Notes under the pieces: model-generated
The model's database searches: none
Told to the model about the DNA's origin: nothing
Seen by the model: the letters and a program-made list of their open reading frames with translations, nothing else
In this document: positions 38,163 to 40,816 of the stretch, one piece after another
Numbering within the stretch: position 1 is the stretch's first letter
Layout of the letters: each line of letters opens with the position of its first letter
Program-made: the position numbers and the translations under genes
Assembly (NCBI GenBank): GCA_002404155.1
Contig: DHJC01000018.1
Coordinates: 51,822 to 92,637, forward strand
DNA length: 40,816 bases
Reading direction: 5' to 3'
Origin: Chloroflexi bacterium UBA4730
Lineage (GTDB): Bacteria; Chloroflexota; Limnocylindria; P2-11E

Positions 38163-40790
38163 TTGAGCGCGCTCGCCAAGCTGTTCAGCCTCGTCGACAG
38201 CAACGAGGCCGAGGTCCGGCGGCTCCGCAAGGTCGTCGAAGCGGTGAACGCCCTCAAGGCGGACACGGCGAAGCTCTCCGGTGAAGAGCTGCGCGGCCAG
38301 ACGGCTCTGCTCCGCGAGCGGCTTGCCGCCGGCGAGACGCTGGAGGACATCCTCCCCGGTGCCTTCGCCGTCGTCCGCGAGGCTGGAACGCGGACGTTGC
38401 AGCAGACCCACTTCGACGTCCAGCTCCTGGGTGGTATCGGGCTCCATCGCGGCCACATCGCCGAGATGAAGACCGGCGAGGGGAAGACCCTCGTGGCGTC
38501 GCTCGCCCTCTATCTGAACGCGCTCGAGGGGAAGGGCGCGCACCTCGTGACCACGAACGACTACCTCGCCAAGACCGGGGCGGGCTGGATGGCTCCGATC
38601 TACCACGCGCTCGGGATGACCGTCAGCTTCATCGCGCACGAGAAGAGCGCGCTCTACGACCCGAGCATCACCCTCGAGGAAGTGGACTGGCGACACCAGC
38701 ACTGGCGCGACGTGTCGCGCCGGGACGCGTACCTGGCCGACGTCACGTACGGCCAGAACAGCGAATTCGGCTTCGACTACCTGCGCGACAACATGGTCAT
38801 GGACCTCGCCGACACGGTGCAGCGCGAGCTGCACTACGGCATCGTCGACGAGGCCGACTCGATCCTCATCGACGAGGCCCGGACGCCGCTCATCATCAGC
38901 TCCCAGGCCGAGGACGCATCGCAGCTCTACTACTCGTACGCGCGCGTCGCCGCGCGGCTCGTCGAGGGTCAGGACTACGTCCTCGAGGAGAAGCACCACG
39001 CCGTGACCCTCACCGAGTCCGGGATCGAGAAGGCCGAGCAGCTCCTCAACCGTCCGAACCTGTACGAGGGCGACGTCAGCGCCGTCCACTACCTCGACAA
39101 CGCGCTGAAGGCCAAGGCCCTCTACCGCAAGGACAAGGAATACATCATCACCCCGGCCAACGAGGTCGTGATCATCGACGAATTCACCGGCCGTCAGATG
39201 CCCGGTCGCCGCTGGAGCGACGGGCTGCACCAAGCCGTCGAGGCGAAGGAAGGCGTGAAGATCCAGCAGGAGACCCGGACCCACGCGACGATCACGATCC
39301 AGAACTACTTCCGGATGTACAAGAAGCTCGCCGGCATGACCGGTACGGCGGCCACCGAGGCCGAGGAGCTGTTCAAGGTCTACAAGCTCGAGGTGACGCA
39401 GATCCCCACGAACCGTCCGATGGTCCGCCTGGACCTGAAGGACCTCGTGTACCGCACCGAGCAGGGCAAGTGGGACGCGGTCATCGCCGAGGTCGGCGAG
39501 CGCAACGTGAAGGGCCAGCCCGTGCTCATCGGCACGACCTCCGTCGAGAAGAGCCAGACGCTGTCGGAGGAGCTCGAGCGGCACGGCATCAAGCACGATG
39601 TTCTCAACGCCAAGAACCACGAGCGCGAGGCCCGCATCATCGCCGGCGCCGGTCAGCAAGGTGCGGTGACGCTCTCGACGAACATGGCCGGCCGCGGCGT
39701 CGACATCCTGCTCGGGGATGGCGTTCGCGAGCTCGGCGGCCTTCACGTCATCGGCACCGAACGGCACGAGGCCCGGCGCATCGATAACCAGCTGCGAGGC
39801 CGGGCGGGCCGCCAGGGAGATCCAGGTTCATCCCGCTTCTACGCCTCGCTCGAGGACGAGCTCATCCGTATCTTCGCATCGGACCGCGTCGCCGGCCTCA
39901 TGACCCGCCTTGGCTTCGACGACTCGGCGCCCATCGAGTCCGGCATGGTCACCGGCGCCATCACCCAGGCGCAGGTGAAGGTCGAGGGCCGCAACTTCGA
40001 CATGCGTAAGCGCGCGCTCGAGTTCGACGACGTGCTGAACAACCAGCGCAACGTCATCTACGGCGAGCGCCACAAGATCCTCGCCAAAGGTGACGTCCGC
40101 GAGACCGTCATCGACTACCTGCACGACGCCGTGGCCGACCTGGTGGACGGGAGCGTCTCTTCGCCCGACCCGGACGACTGGGATCTCGCGACGCTCGTCG
40201 CCGGCCTCGGCGCGATTCTCGGCCGCAGCGGCGACATCACCCTCGAGACGTTCGCGGGGATCGATTCGCGCGACGACCTTTCGGCGAAGGTCGAGACGCT
40301 GGTCGACGAGACGTACGAGGCCCGTGAGGCCGCCCTCGGCGACGAGACCTCTCGCGCGATCGAGCGGTGGCTCCTCTTGCGGACCATCGACACCCACTGG
40401 ATCGACCACCTCACGGCGATGGAAGAGCTGCGCGAAGGCATCTACCTCCGCGGTTACGGCCAGCAGGACCCGCTCGTCGCGTACAAGAACGAGGCTCGGA
40501 CGTTCTTCGACGAGATGACCAACAAGATCGCGTACGACGTCGCGCAGACGATCCTGCGCATCTCCGTGCGTACCGCCGAGCAGGCCGAGCAGGAGGAGAA
40601 AGCCGCGGCGGCGCCAGCCGATGGAGCACCGCAGAGAAATGTGACGACGGGTACCAACTGGAACGACCCCAACGGACCAGGGTCACCACCGTCTCCGAAC
40701 CGTCCTGGGCCGCCGTCCCAGAAGCTCGGCCGGAACGACCCGTGCTGGTGCGGCTCCGGCAAGAAGTACAAGAAATGTCATGGGCGCTAG
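38163..40790 (+). CDS. secA: Preprotein translocase ATPase SecA
   Basis: Motor of the Sec translocon. 875 residues from TTG 38163, whose product starts SALAKLFSLVDSNEAEVRRL. Walker A AEMKTGEGKTLVAS (about 100-113), TYGQNSEFGFDYLRDNM, VDEADSILIDEARTPLI (Walker B), preprotein cross-linking domain, KLAGMTGTAATEAEE, LSTNMAGRGVDILLGDGV, QLRGRAGRQGDPGSSRFYAS and the helical scaffold DTHWIDHLTAMEELREGIYL. A Pro/Gly-rich linker leads to the C-terminal zinc motif RNDPCWCGSGKKYKKCHGR (SEC-C). Complete. TTG start has no good ribosome site but matches the usual N-terminus. Confidence 0.97.
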   Translation: MSALAKLFSLVDSNEAEVRRLRKVVEAVNALKADTAKLSGEELRGQTALLRERLAAGETLEDILPGAFAVVREAGTRTLQQTHFDVQLLGGIGLHRGHIAEMKTGEGKTLVASLALYLNALEGKGAHLVTTNDYLAKTGAGWMAPIYHALGMTVSFIAHEKSALYDPSITLEEVDWRHQHWRDVSRRDAYLADVTYGQNSEFGFDYLRDNMVMDLADTVQRELHYGIVDEADSILIDEARTPLIISSQAEDASQLYYSYARVAARLVEGQDYVLEEKHHAVTLTESGIEKAEQLLNRPNLYEGDVSAVHYLDNALKAKALYRKDKEYIITPANEVVIIDEFTGRQMPGRRWSDGLHQAVEAKEGVKIQQETRTHATITIQNYFRMYKKLAGMTGTAATEAEELFKVYKLEVTQIPTNRPMVRLDLKDLVYRTEQGKWDAVIAEVGERNVKGQPVLIGTTSVEKSQTLSEELERHGIKHDVLNAKNHEREARIIAGAGQQGAVTLSTNMAGRGVDILLGDGVRELGGLHVIGTERHEARRIDNQLRGRAGRQGDPGSSRFYASLEDELIRIFASDRVAGLMTRLGFDDSAPIESGMVTGAITQAQVKVEGRNFDMRKRALEFDDVLNNQRNVIYGERHKILAKGDVRETVIDYLHDAVADLVDGSVSSPDPDDWDLATLVAGLGAILGRSGDITLETFAGIDSRDDLSAKVETLVDETYEAREAALGDETSRAIERWLLLRTIDTHWIDHLTAMEELREGIYLRGYGQQDPLVAYKNEARTFFDEMTNKIAYDVAQTILRISVRTAEQAEQEEKAAAAPADGAPQRNVTTGTNWNDPNGPGSPPSPNRPGPPSQKLGRNDPCWCGSGKKYKKCHGR

Positions 40791-40816
40791 CTAGCTGAAC
40801 CTCCCGTTCGATCCGA

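Noticed and set aside
1..40816. CRISPR array, insertion sequence or prophage
   Set aside because: No regularly spaced repeats, transposase, integrase or phage structural genes were found in reading the window.

Overview
The window is 40.8 kb of GC-rich, densely packed bacterial chromosome. No phage, insertion sequence or CRISPR array was seen. The gene content points to a Gram-positive-type (monoderm) lineage: MurT/GatD for lipid II amidation, a DarA-type c-di-AMP receptor, a RicT (YaaT) homologue, PdxS/PdxT, a SpoIIIAA/Ycf45-like R3H ATPase, and a Tad pilus cluster with no secretin. GTG and TTG starts, 1-4 nt gene overlaps and the shape of the Tad and DUF5317 proteins suggest Chloroflexota (a Limnocylindria-like group) more than Actinobacteria. 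This placement is inference.

Layout. 1-1.8 kb: the 3' part of rarA converging on tatC, then tRNA-Arg(CCG). 1.9-3.75 kb: an accessory-looking unit next to the tRNA, made of a STAND-like AAA ATPase coupled to a 64-residue Tudor/SH3-like protein and a divergent hypothetical gene, with a duplicated operator-like repeat between them. 3.8-7.15 kb: a class A penicillin-binding protein and a polyprenyl diphosphate synthase. 7.15-12.03 kb, minus strand: HNH protein, two tandem GT4 glycosyltransferases, holB and ricT. 12.07-17.1 kb: pdxS, pdxT, a GNAT-like protein, the R3H ATPase, tmk and darA, mostly overlapping. holB-ricT and tmk-darA look like two pieces of one cluster that is contiguous in Bacillus.

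17.1-20.6 kb is a lower-GC stretch. It holds a structured leader with a 25-codon micro-ORF, three inverted repeats including a terminator, an HD-GYP membrane protein and a DUF5317-MFS fusion. 20.6-26.2 kb: an NtrC-type regulator, a dodecin-like protein, a MerR regulator, then murT, a tandem-GNAT gene and gatD, coupled end to end. 26.2-32.7 kb: a small membrane protein, an RDD protein, and the Tad genes flp, prepilin peptidase, tadZ/cpaE (with an intact receiver domain), tadA, tadB and tadC. 32.7-37 kb: DUF192 (no recognisable start), comF, a GT-C-like membrane protein, an unknown protein and a PHP phosphoesterase in one overlapping run. 37-40.8 kb: a small membrane protein on the minus strand, prs and secA.

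Two regulatory themes stand out. Six gene starts carry TANNNT exactly six bases before a GTG or ATG, which is the geometry of leaderless transcription. Several other genes have a hairpin next to or over the ribosome-binding site. The least explained parts are the ATPase/Tudor-like unit, the micro-ORF leader with the DUF5317-MFS and HD-GYP genes, and the transferase gene set between murT and gatD.
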